Assembly (NCBI GenBank): GCA_027487845.1
Contig: JAIYCV010000039.1
Location: 107,499 to 171,498 of the forward strand
DNA from: Flammeovirgaceae bacterium
GTDB lineage: Bacteria; Bacteroidota; Bacteroidia; Cytophagales; Cyclobacteriaceae
Reading direction: 5' to 3'
DNA: 64,000 bases
Numbering within the stretch: the stretch's first letter is position 1; every line of letters begins with the position of its first letter. The notes under the pieces were generated by a model. That model saw only the letters and a program-made list of their open reading frames with translations, was not told the DNA's origin and made no database searches. The translations under genes and the position numbers were made by a program. Positions 17,581 through 26,712 of the stretch are shown one piece after another.

Positions 17581-18007
17581 TCTTGGTCGCCAACCTAGAC
17601 ACCAATAACCACTTACCTTTTTCTTTAATATAGCCTTCGTTAAAAATTAGTTCGGTTGAAAAGGGTGTGCCGTTTACCTCGCCAGAAATTTTTATCATTC
17701 CGTTGACGATGGCTGTCTGGGAGAATATTTGTGCATTTTGAGTAGAAATTTCGGCCGATTTCATTACTAATTTCCCTGATTTGAGGTCCTCAATAAATTC
17801 CTTTTTATTTTGACTCCAACCGTTTGAGTGAATGTAGGTAACCCTGTCGTGCAAAAGAGATTCCAGAGAATCATAATTTTTTTTGATCATCCAGACCCAT
17901 TTCTTGGCCGACAAACCCATTACACGTTCTTCATCTGTTACTTTTTGGCTTAAGCACGCAAACGATATCAAAGAGCAAAGGACAACGAAAAAAAGGGATT
18001 TCATCAT
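17570..18007 (-). CDS. Exported NTF2-like (DUF4440-type) protein
   Basis: 145 residues with a signal peptide (LFFVVLCSLISFACL). The mature part has the cone-shaped NTF2/SnoaL layout: an N-terminal helix pair with WVWMIKKNYDSLESLL, then DRVTYIHSNGW and the final strand WLLVSRLATKI. Family members are enzymes or ligand binders of varied function, so no activity is assigned. Convergent with birA, with an 11-base overlap of coding ends. Confidence 0.85.
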   Translation of the reverse strand: MMKSLFFVVLCSLISFACLSQKVTDEERVMGLSAKKWVWMIKKNYDSLESLLHDRVTYIHSNGWSQNKKEFIEDLKSGKLVMKSAEISTQNAQIFSQTAIVNGMIKISGEVNGTPFSTELIFNEGYIKEKGKWLLVSRLATKINK

Positions 18008-18045
18008 TAAAAATTTTAATAGGAAATTGAAGTTAATTTTTGTGG

Positions 18046-18075
18046 CAAAAGTATCAATTAAAAGAAGTTAACTTC
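18046..18075 (-). promoter_or_regulatory. Candidate promoter with operator-like palindrome
   Basis: On the reverse strand, TACTTTTG (18053-18046) is an exact TAnnTTTG match about 40 nt upstream of the NTF2-like gene. A perfect 12-base palindrome, gaagttaacttc (18064-18075), sits where the spacer and -33 region would be. This could be a repressor site; no TTG box is visible. Confidence 0.45.
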
Positions 18076-18107
18076 ATAGGTAAGGTTTTTAAGTGAATAG
18101 GCTTTTT

Positions 18108-19814
18108 TCAAAGATTGCCTTTTTTCATTTCATCAATTGCATAGTTTGCTGCCCTGGCTGTTAGCGCCATGAAAGTAAGTGAAGGATTTTGATTGCCAAC
18201 TGAAGTCATGCAAGCACCATCGGTAACAAACACATTTTTGCAGCTATGAAATTGATTCCACCTATTTAACAATGAAGTTTTCGGATCGCTACCCATTCGC
18301 ACTCCGCCCATTTCATGGATGTCTAAACCGGGCGCCTGTTTGGTGTTAACTGTTCGAATATTTTTTAATCCTGCCTTTTCAAGCATTTCCGAACCTTGTA
18401 TTAAAAAATCATTCATTAGTTTTTGATCATTATCATCATAATCTACCGAAGTGATCAATTGAGGGATTCCCCACGCATCTTTTTCAGTTTTGCTTAAGCG
18501 CACATGGTTTGCCTTTTTGGGGATTGTTTCGCCTTGCATCTGAACAGCAACGTGCCATTGTCCGGGTTGGGTCAATTCATTTTTTAGTGGTGCTCCAAAA
18601 TTTTCAGAACTGCGACCCCAACCATCCCGGTAAGCGCTAAAGGCTACCATATATCCACGCAAGAAATCAGTCTGCTGTTTATACACGTTTCTAAAGGACG
18701 GCATGAATGCAGATGTCGGTCTTCTACCAGTATAATATTGGTCTTCAAAACCATCGTAGTCAGCATAAATGTTTCCAAGGTAGTTATGAAACGCAATATG
18801 TGTTCCTAACAAGCCATTCTCGTTGCCAAACCCTTGTGGAAACCTATTTGAAGTAGAGTTTAGCAACAGAAGGTTTGTGTTCAAACAAGCGGCATTTACA
18901 AAGATTACCTTGGCGTAGAACTCAACCATCTCTTTGCTCTCGGTGTCAATCACCCGAACGCCAGTTGCTTTTCCTTTTTTCTCGTCATAGATGATTGAAT
19001 GCACTACCGATTGTGGCCGCAACGTAAGGTTACCCGTTTTCTTAGCCCAAGGGAGCGTAGAAGAGTTGGAGCTAAAATAACCGCCAAACGGACAACCGCG
19101 TTCGCATAAGGAACGCGCCTGGCATTGCCCCCGACCTTGCTTTAAATGAATTTCATTGGGTTGGGTGAGATGAGCGCAGCGACCAATAATTACTTGACGA
19201 TCTTTATATTCCTCTTTAATTCGATGTTGGATATGTTTTTCTAAACAATTTAACTCCCAAGCCGGCAAAACTTCACTATCAGGTAGGTTGTCAATTCCGT
19301 CCCTATTGCCACTTATGCCAGCAAACTTTTCGACATGCGAATACCAAGGAGCTAGGTCTGGATAGCGGACTGGCCAGTCCACCGCGAAGCCATCGCGCGC
19401 AGGTGCTTCAAACTCATAGTTGCTCCAGCGTTGAGTCTGTCGGGCCCACAAAAGTGATTTGCCTCCCTCTTGATAACCGCGGATCCAATCGAACGGTTTT
19501 TCTTGTATATAAGGATGCTCATTGTCTTTCACAAAAAAGTGTTGTGTAGCTTCGCCAAAAGCATAGCATTTATCAGCTATTGGGTTTTTATTTTTTATTT
19601 CTTCGCTTAACAACCCGCGATGCTCAAAGTCCCACGAGTTTTTGGTGGCGGTGGGATAGTCTTTTAGATGCGTCACGGCTTTGCCCCTTTCCAAGAGCAA
19701 CGTTTTTAGCCCGTTATCACAAAACTCCTTTGCCGCCCAACCTCCGCTAATTCCTGAGCCAATAACAATCGCCTCATAGGTATTTTTTTCTGTAGCATCG
19801 CCAACTAAATTCAT
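18108..19814 (-). CDS. GMC-family oxidoreductase
   Basis: 568-residue FAD enzyme. The N-terminal FAD motif is IVIGSGISGGWAAKEF, and the C-terminal region has DIHEMGGVRMG and the GNQNPSLTFMALTARAA segment of GMC enzymes. A cysteine-rich stretch, GQCQARSLCERGCPFGG, is typical of the gluconate/sugar-dehydrogenase-like branch found in Bacteroidota. That branch often pairs with a small gluconate 2-dehydrogenase subunit-3-like gene, which is absent here. Substrate is probably a sugar or polyol, but this is inference. Confidence 0.9.
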   Translation of the reverse strand: MNLVGDATEKNTYEAIVIGSGISGGWAAKEFCDNGLKTLLLERGKAVTHLKDYPTATKNSWDFEHRGLLSEEIKNKNPIADKCYAFGEATQHFFVKDNEHPYIQEKPFDWIRGYQEGGKSLLWARQTQRWSNYEFEAPARDGFAVDWPVRYPDLAPWYSHVEKFAGISGNRDGIDNLPDSEVLPAWELNCLEKHIQHRIKEEYKDRQVIIGRCAHLTQPNEIHLKQGRGQCQARSLCERGCPFGGYFSSNSSTLPWAKKTGNLTLRPQSVVHSIIYDEKKGKATGVRVIDTESKEMVEFYAKVIFVNAACLNTNLLLLNSTSNRFPQGFGNENGLLGTHIAFHNYLGNIYADYDGFEDQYYTGRRPTSAFMPSFRNVYKQQTDFLRGYMVAFSAYRDGWGRSSENFGAPLKNELTQPGQWHVAVQMQGETIPKKANHVRLSKTEKDAWGIPQLITSVDYDDNDQKLMNDFLIQGSEMLEKAGLKNIRTVNTKQAPGLDIHEMGGVRMGSDPKTSLLNRWNQFHSCKNVFVTDGACMTSVGNQNPSLTFMALTARAANYAIDEMKKGNL

Positions 19815-19904
19815 AAGTTCAGATTTTGAAATAGTAAGGTAATGATGTTTTTAAAATAGAGCGAATGTTGGTAATGTTTTTATAACTTGTACAGCTAAAA
19901 TTTT

Positions 19905-21413
19905 ATGAAAAATATTCTTATACCGATAATCCCCTTCCTTATTATCACTTCGTGTGGGCAAGTGAAATATGAGTTCGTAATTCGCAACGCCAGCGTGATT
20001 AGTGATGGGATCGAGTCAAACACCGAGTACGACATTGCCATACAGGCCGATACGATTGCCGTCATTGCCGCCTCCGGCTCTTTGAAAGGATTGGAAGAGT
20101 TGGATGCAAAAGGTCTTGTTCTGTCACCCGGATTTATCGATACGCACAGTCATCATGATCGAGCTATAAAAAAATCGCCCTCAGCCCTCGCTGCGGTAAG
20201 CCAGGGAATAACAACCATTGTAGTGGGACAGGATGGCGGCTCAGCTATTCCACTGAAAAAGTTCTTTGAATCCTTTAAAGACAGTGCTGTTGCTGTGAAC
20301 ATTGCTTCTTATAGCGGACATAATTCAATCCGTTACCAAGTAATGGGCGAGGATTACAAACGCAAAGCAACGCAAAAAGAGATCGACAGTATGGTTATCC
20401 TATTAAATGAAGATATGAAGGCAGGGGCATTAGGTTTATCCACTGGGTTGGAATATGACCCTGGCATTTATTCAACTAAAGATGAAGTAATGCAGCTTAC
20501 AAAGGTGCTTACGCAATATAAGGGGCGTTACATCAGTCACTTGAGAAGTGAAGATCGTTATTTCTGGGATGCACTTAATGAGATTATCACGCTCGGCCGT
20601 GAAACGAAAGTGCCCGTTCAAATAAGTCATTTTAAACTAGCCATGCGAGGCCTTTGGGGAAAGACCGACAGTGCATTACAAATACTGGACGCGGCACGGA
20701 AAGAAGGGATCAATATTACTGCCGATTTATATCCTTATACCTACTGGTCGTCTACCATTCGCGTGTTGTTTCCAAATCGAAATTTTAACGATGAAAAAGA
20801 AGCAGCTTATATCTTAAGGGAAGTGACAACCCCCGAGGGAATTATTTTTAGTAGTTACTCGCCAAATCCTGAATATGGAGGCAAGAACTTAGCGGAAGTG
20901 GCAAATCTGGAAAAGAAAACGCCTGAGAAAATGCTCATCGAACTTATTAAACGGCTGAACGAATGCGAAGCAAAAGGGGGTGAATGCAGCGGAAGTATCG
21001 TAGCCACAAGCATGGCCGAGCAAGATGTAAAGAAGTTGATGCAGTGGCCTTATACAAATATTTGCTCCGATGGGTCAAGTAGTGGCCGCCATCCAAGAGG
21101 ATATGGTGCATTTACCCGAGTGCTTGGCCACTATGTTCGGGAAGAGAAAACACTTAGTTTAGAAGATGCAATCTACAAAATGACGGCCTTGGGAGCCGAC
21201 CAAATAGGTATTCCAAAAAGGGGAAGAATAAAAGTGGGCTACTATGCCGACCTGGTTTTGTTTGACCCTGCAGTTGTAAAAGACCAGGCGACTATCTCAA
21301 ATGCACAACAGATTTCAACAGGCATTGCCCACGTTTGGGTAAATGGCAAAGAAGTTTTTACAAGTGGCAAAGCTACCGGAAAATTAAGTGGAAGGGTAAT
21401 CTACAGGCAGTAA
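19905..21413 (+). CDS. D-aminoacylase/N-acyl-D-amino-acid deacylase-family amidohydrolase, lipoprotein
   Basis: 502 residues. The N-terminus is a lipoprotein signal (IPFLIITSC). The amidohydrolase metal motif is SPGFIDTHSHHD, followed by YSGHNSIR, LSTGLEYDPG, QISHFK and CSDGSS, all consistent with the N-acyl-D-amino-acid deacylase group. The C-terminus (GRIKVGYYADLVLFDP) closes the composite beta-domain. It would act outside the cytoplasm, perhaps on D-amino-acid derivatives or dipeptides. It abuts the convergent DUF4197 gene, with no bases between their stop codons. Confidence 0.9.
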   Translation: MKNILIPIIPFLIITSCGQVKYEFVIRNASVISDGIESNTEYDIAIQADTIAVIAASGSLKGLEELDAKGLVLSPGFIDTHSHHDRAIKKSPSALAAVSQGITTIVVGQDGGSAIPLKKFFESFKDSAVAVNIASYSGHNSIRYQVMGEDYKRKATQKEIDSMVILLNEDMKAGALGLSTGLEYDPGIYSTKDEVMQLTKVLTQYKGRYISHLRSEDRYFWDALNEIITLGRETKVPVQISHFKLAMRGLWGKTDSALQILDAARKEGINITADLYPYTYWSSTIRVLFPNRNFNDEKEAAYILREVTTPEGIIFSSYSPNPEYGGKNLAEVANLEKKTPEKMLIELIKRLNECEAKGGECSGSIVATSMAEQDVKKLMQWPYTNICSDGSSSGRHPRGYGAFTRVLGHYVREEKTLSLEDAIYKMTALGADQIGIPKRGRIKVGYYADLVLFDPAVVKDQATISNAQQISTGIAHVWVNGKEVFTSGKATGKLSGRVIYRQ

Positions 21414-22136
21414 TCATTTCTGTCCAAACACCTTCTTTAAAATATCTGTCGCTCTTGCGCCCGGATTGTCTCGGATATTCTTCTCTTCTTTGGCAATCAT
21501 TGTAAACAAGCCTTCAATTGCTTTGTCAGTGGCGTACGCATTTAAGTCAGGATTGGCTTTGTCTACGAACGGAATCTTATTGTAAGTACCTACAAGACCG
21601 CCATAATATTTTGTGGCTTCCACTTTGTCGAGCGATTTTTGCACGACAGGACTAAACTTTGCTTTCAAATCGGTACTTGTTGTTCTTTTCAAAAATTGAG
21701 TGGCGGCATCTGGGTTGCCTTTCAAAATCGAAAGTGCATCGTCAAACGACATTTGTTTGATAGCGTTGATAAAAATAGGTTTAGCTTCTTTGGCGGCATC
21801 TTCCGCGCCTCGGTTTAGCGTGGTTATGAATTTATCTACATCGTTGCCCATTCCTAATTGCCTAAGTTTATCCTCAACACGTTTTGCATCGGCAGGAAAA
21901 GGAATTCTGATTTCTAGATTTTTGTTATATCCATCAACTTGAGAAACAACGTCCGAGCCTTTAGAAATACCTTGAGTGAGGGCTTCCTTTAAACCTTGAA
22001 CAATTTCTTCATTTGAAAGTTTGCCTCCACCGTCAAGCGCTTTTTTTGCTTTGCCCAATAGTTTATCAAATTGAGCAGATGCGCTAACGGTGACAACAAA
22101 AACTAGAAGCAGGGGAAGTACCGTTCTCAATTTCAT
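21414..22136 (-). CDS. DUF4197-domain exported protein
   Basis: 240 residues with a signal peptide (LLPLLLVFVVTVSASAQ). The all-helical remainder matches the DUF4197 pattern: LKEALTQGISKGSDVVSQVDGYN, IPFPADAKRVEDKLRQLG and FLKRTTSTDLKAKFSPVV are its conserved blocks (each partly shown). Family function is unknown; it is envelope-located in many Gram-negative bacteria. It has its own candidate promoter at 22163-22170. Confidence 0.92.
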   Translation of the reverse strand: MKLRTVLPLLLVFVVTVSASAQFDKLLGKAKKALDGGGKLSNEEIVQGLKEALTQGISKGSDVVSQVDGYNKNLEIRIPFPADAKRVEDKLRQLGMGNDVDKFITTLNRGAEDAAKEAKPIFINAIKQMSFDDALSILKGNPDAATQFLKRTTSTDLKAKFSPVVQKSLDKVEATKYYGGLVGTYNKIPFVDKANPDLNAYATDKAIEGLFTMIAKEEKNIRDNPGARATDILKKVFGQK

Positions 22137-22162
22137 AAATCAGTTTTAGAAGTTTAGTACTG

Positions 22163-22170
22163 CAAAGGTA
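22163..22170 (-). promoter_or_regulatory. Candidate -7 box for the DUF4197 gene
   Basis: Reverse-strand TACCTTTG is an exact match to TAnnTTTG, 27-34 nt upstream of the start codon. The -33 region lacks a clear TTG. Confidence 0.45.
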
Positions 22171-22225
22171 ACGACTAAACCCTTTCTAAATTGTAAAGAA
22201 ATTATGACTTTAAAAGTGGGCTCAA

Positions 22226-22804
22226 CTATTTTTTTAGGCGAATGTCTACCTCTCGTTCAACAAATCCCCATTCCCGAGTTTTTCTTAATCGATCAACCAA
22301 CTCCTCAAAAAAATCGGCATGAGCGGGCGCGTATTCAAACCACGTTAGAAAGTCGAAAGGCTCATTAAAATCTCGACAGTGATACAACTTTCGTGCGATC
22401 GGGGGCAAATACTTTAAGCCTATTTCTGTGTGTTTTGAATCGGCCTCAAAAATCTTTCTTCGCTCATCTTGGGCAAGTGCCCACCATTCTGCATTTTTTG
22501 AAATAGGTATGAGCGCAGCACACGTTGCCTCTGGTCGTCCCAAATTGGCCTGAATTGCAAGAAGTTTCTCTTTTTCGGCTTTTTCCGCGTAGCGTAGGTT
22601 ACTTCTAAAGCCTTTCAAACTCCAACTGCCTTCAGCTAATTTTTCTTGAGTGCCTGGTTTGACGTTTAGAAAGGGAACGATCTCCAGCGATTCTCCGATG
22701 ACTGGATTTATCGATATTACTTTCCATTGACCTTCGCCACCGCCTACGAAATCAAAAATTTCTGTCATGTTAATTTGATCAGCAGGAAATTTAGTGAGGG
22801 CCAT
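22226..22804 (-). CDS. Short chlorite-dismutase-family (dimeric-barrel heme) protein
   Basis: 192 residues, the size of short type-II chlorite dismutase homologues. The C-terminal half carries the family blocks WWALAQDERRKIF, ARKLYHCRDFNEPFDFLTWFEY and EWGFVEREVDIRL. His142 in LYHC aligns with the proximal heme ligand. The distal Arg of true chlorite dismutases should fall at Thr154 or Trp155, so that residue appears to be missing (alignment by eye). Actual chlorite decomposition is therefore doubtful; a peroxidase-like or unknown heme role is possible. Followed on the same strand by no close partner; it lies 43 bases downstream of the hydroxy-acid oxidase gene. Confidence 0.88.
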   Translation of the reverse strand: MALTKFPADQINMTEIFDFVGGGEGQWKVISINPVIGESLEIVPFLNVKPGTQEKLAEGSWSLKGFRSNLRYAEKAEKEKLLAIQANLGRPEATCAALIPISKNAEWWALAQDERRKIFEADSKHTEIGLKYLPPIARKLYHCRDFNEPFDFLTWFEYAPAHADFFEELVDRLRKTREWGFVEREVDIRLKK

Positions 22805-22847
22805 TTACTTGGATTGTCAGCCGAATGACGAAAAGGGCGATGAATTT

Positions 22848-24119
22848 TTATGCCTCTGGTATCACCATATCTCGCTTGATTTCAGAAATGTTTTTGCATC
22901 CACTTAAACCCATCGTTAGCTCAAATTCTGCTAATAGATTCCGTAGCACATGATAAACCCCAGCCGATCCGGCAACAGCCAATCCATATACGTAAGGCCG
23001 CCCAATGCAAACCGCATTTGCTCCAAGTGCCAAGGCTTTAAAAATATCTGCTCCACTGCGAAGGCCGCTATCTATTAACACGGGTAGCTGCGCGTTTATG
23101 CGCTCCACAATGGAAGGCAACGCCTCTAATGTTCCAATCGAACCATCCACTTGTCTGCCCCCGTGGTTTGAAACAATAATGCCGTCCATCCCATAGTCGA
23201 TGGCTTTTTGTGCATCATTGGCATGAAGAATTCCTTTTAGCAAAATGGGAAGTTTTGTGTGCTGCCGCAGAAACGTTAAATCCTCCCAGGTAACGGCAGG
23301 ATTGGAGTACATACTCACAAATTTACGCACCGCTTTAATCGGCCTGCCTGATTTTAATTTTGATACGAAACCATTGCCCGGATAATTGTTTACCATGGCG
23401 ATTAATCCATTAACCGATTGCCAATTGATTTTTCTATTTATTTGTTCGGTAACTTCTGGTTCATCGAGCAAGCGCTGAAATACAGGATCAGAAGTATATT
23501 GAGCAATGCCTTTGCCTTCCATAAAGGGAAGATAGCCGATTTCCAAATCGCGTGTGCGCCAACCCAGCATGGTGGTGTCGAGCGTGACTACGATGGCGCT
23601 GCACCCGCATTTCTCTGCCCGTTCTAGAAAGCTGACCACTAAATCGTTTGACTTGCTCCAGTACAACTGAAACCAGTGGGCGCTATCTCCGCTTGCCTGT
23701 GCGCACGCCTCCATGCTTTTTGAGGCTTGATTAGAATAAATGTAGGGCATGCCCAACTCCGCAGCGGCTTTGGCTACCGCTAGGTCGGCTTGCTCGTGAA
23801 CCATTTCTAACACGCCTACTGGCGAAAGTAATAGTGGCGAAGAAAGTTTTTTCCCGAAGAGTGTTATGCTCATATCACGAACACTTACATCGCGCAACAT
23901 GCGGGGTACAATCTTATATTTTGCAAAAGCACCTCGGTTCGCTCGCATGGTTGACCCCGTACCAGCACCACCAGAAATGTAAGCATACGCTTCGGGGGTC
24001 ATGGCTGTTTTTGCAGTTTGCTCCAATTTCTCAAAATCTACTTCTATGAGAGGTTTTGCTCCCGAAAATCCGTTCACATAAATGTTTTTTTGCCAATTGG
24101 TACCCGATAAGTTGTTCAT
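22848..24119 (-). CDS. FMN-dependent alpha-hydroxy-acid oxidase (lactate 2-monooxygenase-like)
   Basis: 423 residues from the ATG at 24119 (MNNLSGTNW); an in-frame start at 24164 or 24188 would add non-conserved residues. FMN-binding and catalytic features include FAKYKIVPRMLRDVS, SPLLLSPVGV, IVVTLDTTMLGWR, the catalytic His motif SNHGGRQVDGS, and DSGLRSGADIFKALALGA. The LGWRTRDLE segment and loop length resemble the lactate 2-monooxygenase branch. It would oxidise an L-2-hydroxy acid such as lactate to the keto acid or its decarboxylated product. Divergent from cinA. Confidence 0.9.
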   Translation of the reverse strand: MNNLSGTNWQKNIYVNGFSGAKPLIEVDFEKLEQTAKTAMTPEAYAYISGGAGTGSTMRANRGAFAKYKIVPRMLRDVSVRDMSITLFGKKLSSPLLLSPVGVLEMVHEQADLAVAKAAAELGMPYIYSNQASKSMEACAQASGDSAHWFQLYWSKSNDLVVSFLERAEKCGCSAIVVTLDTTMLGWRTRDLEIGYLPFMEGKGIAQYTSDPVFQRLLDEPEVTEQINRKINWQSVNGLIAMVNNYPGNGFVSKLKSGRPIKAVRKFVSMYSNPAVTWEDLTFLRQHTKLPILLKGILHANDAQKAIDYGMDGIIVSNHGGRQVDGSIGTLEALPSIVERINAQLPVLIDSGLRSGADIFKALALGANAVCIGRPYVYGLAVAGSAGVYHVLRNLLAEFELTMGLSGCKNISEIKRDMVIPEA

Positions 24120-24197
24120 CCCTGAGGTCTTTAGTGCATTAATGTAACGTAAGTTGACAATCATTCCAAAACAAGACGGGCTTATCAAAAACTTCTA

Positions 24198-24229
24198 TTT
24201 GGTGGGTTTGGTAAGTCAGGGTAGATTTG
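24198..24229 (+). promoter_or_regulatory. Bacteroidota sigma-A promoter for cinA
   Basis: TTTG (24198-24201), a 20-nt spacer, then TAGATTTG (24222-24229). This is a full match to the phylum consensus. The predicted transcript would start near 24236, which favours the ATG at 24247 over the upstream TTG at 24238 as the cinA start. Confidence 0.75.
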
Positions 24230-24246
24230 CAGCCTAATTGACAAAC

Positions 24247-25497
24247 ATGAAGACTATTCTTGCAGAATTGCTCACAATAGGGGATGAGATTTTATACGGC
24301 CAGATTGTGGATACCAATTCGCAATGGATGAGTGTGGAGTTAGATAAAGTGGGGATAAAGGTAATCCGTAAAACTACCGTGGGCGATCAAGAAGACGAAA
24401 TACTTACCGCTTTCGCGGAAGCGGAGAACAGAGCAGACATTATTTTAATTACGGGCGGCCTAGGGCCTACGAGCGATGATTTAACGAAACCGTTGCTCGC
24501 CAAGTATTTTAATTGTGATCTGCAGATCAATGAAGAGGCATTGGCGGAGGTGACAGAGTTTTTTGTAAGCCGAGGAAGAGAACTTACTGAGATGAATAAG
24601 CGGCAGGCGGCCTTGCCAACAGCGTGTAGTAAGATTACCAATCCCATCGGCACAGCACCCGGCATGTGGTTCGAGAAAAAAGGAAAGGTATTTATGTCGA
24701 TGCCGGGGGTACCGCACGAGATGAAAAAGATGATGACCGAACGGGTAATCCCCAAGTTGTTAGAAACGTTCAAAATGCCCGTAATTGTTCATCAATTAGT
24801 GCGGACAGTAGGAATAGGCGAATCATTTTTGGCAGAGAAAATTTCGAATTGGGAAAAGGCCTTACCTCCGAGCATAAAACTGGCCTATTTGCCCAGCTTA
24901 GGCGAAGTAAAGTTAAGGCTCACTGCTTTTGGAGATGACAAAGGCCAATTACGGTCAATGATTGACCACCAAGTAGAGTTACTGAAGCCTATCGCAGGTG
25001 AATATATTTATGGTTTAGGTGAGGAGGGGTTAGAAATTTCTATCGGTAAACTGCTGAAACAAAAAGGACTGACGTTGGCTGTTGCCGAAAGCTGCACGGG
25101 TGGATATTTATCACATTTGATAACCAGCGTGCCCGGGAGCTCCGATTATTTCTTGGGAAGCATTATTCCTTATGGGTATGAAATTAAAATGCGCCAATTG
25201 GGTGTTAAGCCCGAAATATTGGAACAGAATGGAGCAGTGAGCGAACCCACCATTATTGAAATGGCCAACCTTGTTCGGGCAAAATTTAATACCAGCATTG
25301 GCGTGGCCACTAGTGGCATTGCCGGGCCAGGAGGCGCAACACCCGATAAACCCGTTGGCACGGTCTGGATAGCCTATTCTGATAAGCACCACACCGTCAC
25401 AAAAAAATTGCAGCTTAGCAAAGACCGTATGATTAACATCAAATTATCGTCTGCAGCAGTATTAAATTTGATCAGACTTAATTTACCCAACTCGTAA
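24247..25497 (+). CDS. cinA: CinA-family protein (nicotinamide-nucleotide amidohydrolase)
   Basis: 416 residues with the two-domain CinA layout. The N-terminal MoaB/MogA-like domain has LLTIGDEILYGQIVDTNS and TGGLGPTSDD; the C-terminal PncC-type deamidase domain has VAESCTGGYLSHL and VATSGIAGPGGATPDKPVGTV (partly shown). Family members hydrolyse NMN or ADP-ribose, salvaging pyridine nucleotides. The leader predicted from the promoter is about 10 nt. The cupin gene follows after 19 bases on the same strand. Confidence 0.95.
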   Translation: MKTILAELLTIGDEILYGQIVDTNSQWMSVELDKVGIKVIRKTTVGDQEDEILTAFAEAENRADIILITGGLGPTSDDLTKPLLAKYFNCDLQINEEALAEVTEFFVSRGRELTEMNKRQAALPTACSKITNPIGTAPGMWFEKKGKVFMSMPGVPHEMKKMMTERVIPKLLETFKMPVIVHQLVRTVGIGESFLAEKISNWEKALPPSIKLAYLPSLGEVKLRLTAFGDDKGQLRSMIDHQVELLKPIAGEYIYGLGEEGLEISIGKLLKQKGLTLAVAESCTGGYLSHLITSVPGSSDYFLGSIIPYGYEIKMRQLGVKPEILEQNGAVSEPTIIEMANLVRAKFNTSIGVATSGIAGPGGATPDKPVGTVWIAYSDKHHTVTKKLQLSKDRMINIKLSSAAVLNLIRLNLPNS

Positions 25498-25516
25498 TTT
25501 TCTAACTAATACAATC

Positions 25517-26032
25517 ATGACTTTTCAATTTCCACCCCAATCCAACAAAGACGAAATTTTCAAGACGATCGAAGCACAACTTGGCCAAGCTAACCTAGGT
25601 ATAGTTGCTTCTGATAAAACGCGCCCTTGGGGCGGCTTCTTTGTGATCAATGAAAATCACACGGAAGCGTTTATCAAGTTATTTTTTCCCGAGCTAACGT
25701 TGTCGGACATTAAGCTTGGGAATAAACTAAGCCCGAAAATTTTGATTGTGGAAAAGAACAAGCGCTTGTCATGGCAATATCACCACAGAAGAGCTGAGCT
25801 TTGGAAGTTATCGGGTGGAACTGCCGGAATTGTAACGAGCGAAACAGATGTTGAGGGATCGGTTCAATCATTAGTGTTGGGTTCAATTGTAAAACTAAAG
25901 CAAGGTCAGCGTCATAGACTAATTGGTTTAGATGGTTGGGGAATTATTGCCGAAATCTGGCAACATACAGACGACAATCATCCATCGGACGAAAATGATA
26001 TTGTGCGCGTGCAGGATGATTTTGGAAGATAA
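25517..26032 (+). CDS. Cupin, type II mannose-6-phosphate isomerase C-terminal-like
   Basis: 171 residues. The sequence resembles the cupin domain that forms the isomerase half of bifunctional ManC/AlgA proteins: DKTRPWGGFFV at the start, SWQYHHRRAELWKLSGGTAG (metal ligands His/His/Glu), GQRHRLIG and a conserved C-terminus EIWQHTDDNHPSDENDIVRV. The nucleotidyltransferase half is absent, and stand-alone forms like this are usual in Bacteroidota. Isomerisation of a hexose phosphate is likely but not proven. Confidence 0.85.
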   Translation: MTFQFPPQSNKDEIFKTIEAQLGQANLGIVASDKTRPWGGFFVINENHTEAFIKLFFPELTLSDIKLGNKLSPKILIVEKNKRLSWQYHHRRAELWKLSGGTAGIVTSETDVEGSVQSLVLGSIVKLKQGQRHRLIGLDGWGIIAEIWQHTDDNHPSDENDIVRVQDDFGR

Positions 26033-26061
26033 AAGAAGACCAAAATTAGTACCTTCGAGTT

Positions 26062-26652
26062 ATGGAAGTGCGCGAGCCAATTGCTGTTTACAATAAACCA
26101 CTGTTAACTGAGGAAGAGTACCTTGAGTTTGAAAAAAAATCGCTTGAAAAACACGAGTATTTTCAAGGCGAGGTATTTGCCATGGCGGGGGCGGGAACAG
26201 ACCATAACATTATTTTTTCTAATGTATTCGGTGAGTTATGTATCCGCTTAAAAGGTAAGCCTTGCAGACCTTTTGGCAGCAACATGCGGGTCTATATACC
26301 AGAAAATACGTTGTACGCCTATCCGGATATTTCCATTTTTTGCAATAGCATAAATCATTCAGCAAAAGATGAGGACACGCTCATTTCGCCATCCGTTATC
26401 ATTGAAATACTTTCGCCTTCCACCAAAAATTATGACATGGGCGGAAAATTTATGCTGTATCGAGACATCCCTACCTTGAAGGAATATGTGATGATTGACT
26501 CAGCTTCTTTTCGCGTTCAAGTTTTTGCTGTTAATCAACAAAATCATTGGGAGCTGACTGAATGTAAGTCAATACAAGATTCGCTTTTCATCCCATCCCT
26601 TGAAATAAAATTGCCCTTAAAAGAGGTTTATGAAGAAGTCGAATTTACTTGA
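26062..26652 (+). CDS. Uma2-family (DUF820) putative endonuclease
   Basis: 196 residues. The restriction-nuclease-like core is visible: [29 protein letters not shown] at the start (shown in part), [13 protein letters not shown] with the metal-binding Asp, and [31 protein letters not shown], whose E and K complete the PD-(D/E)xK pattern. The family is abundant in cyanobacteria and Bacteroidota and mostly uncharacterised. No toxin-antitoxin partner is adjacent. Confidence 0.9.
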   Translation: MEVREPIAVYNKPLLTEEEYLEFEKKSLEKHEYFQGEVFAMAGAGTDHNIIFSNVFGELCIRLKGKPCRPFGSNMRVYIPENTLYAYPDISIFCNSINHSAKDEDTLISPSVIIEILSPSTKNYDMGGKFMLYRDIPTLKEYVMIDSASFRVQVFAVNQQNHWELTECKSIQDSLFIPSLEIKLPLKEVYEEVEFT

Positions 26653-26684
26653 ATTGTCCCAGTAGTGCGGCATACTAAAAATAC

Positions 26685-26692
26685 TAACTTTG
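26685..26692 (+). promoter_or_regulatory. Candidate -7 box for the E2 gene
   Basis: TAACTTTG is an exact TAnnTTTG match ending 20 nt before the ATG of the 2-oxoacid dehydrogenase E2 gene. The -33 box is not clear. Confidence 0.5.
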
Positions 26693-26712
26693 TCCATTGA
26701 ATCAATTTAATC

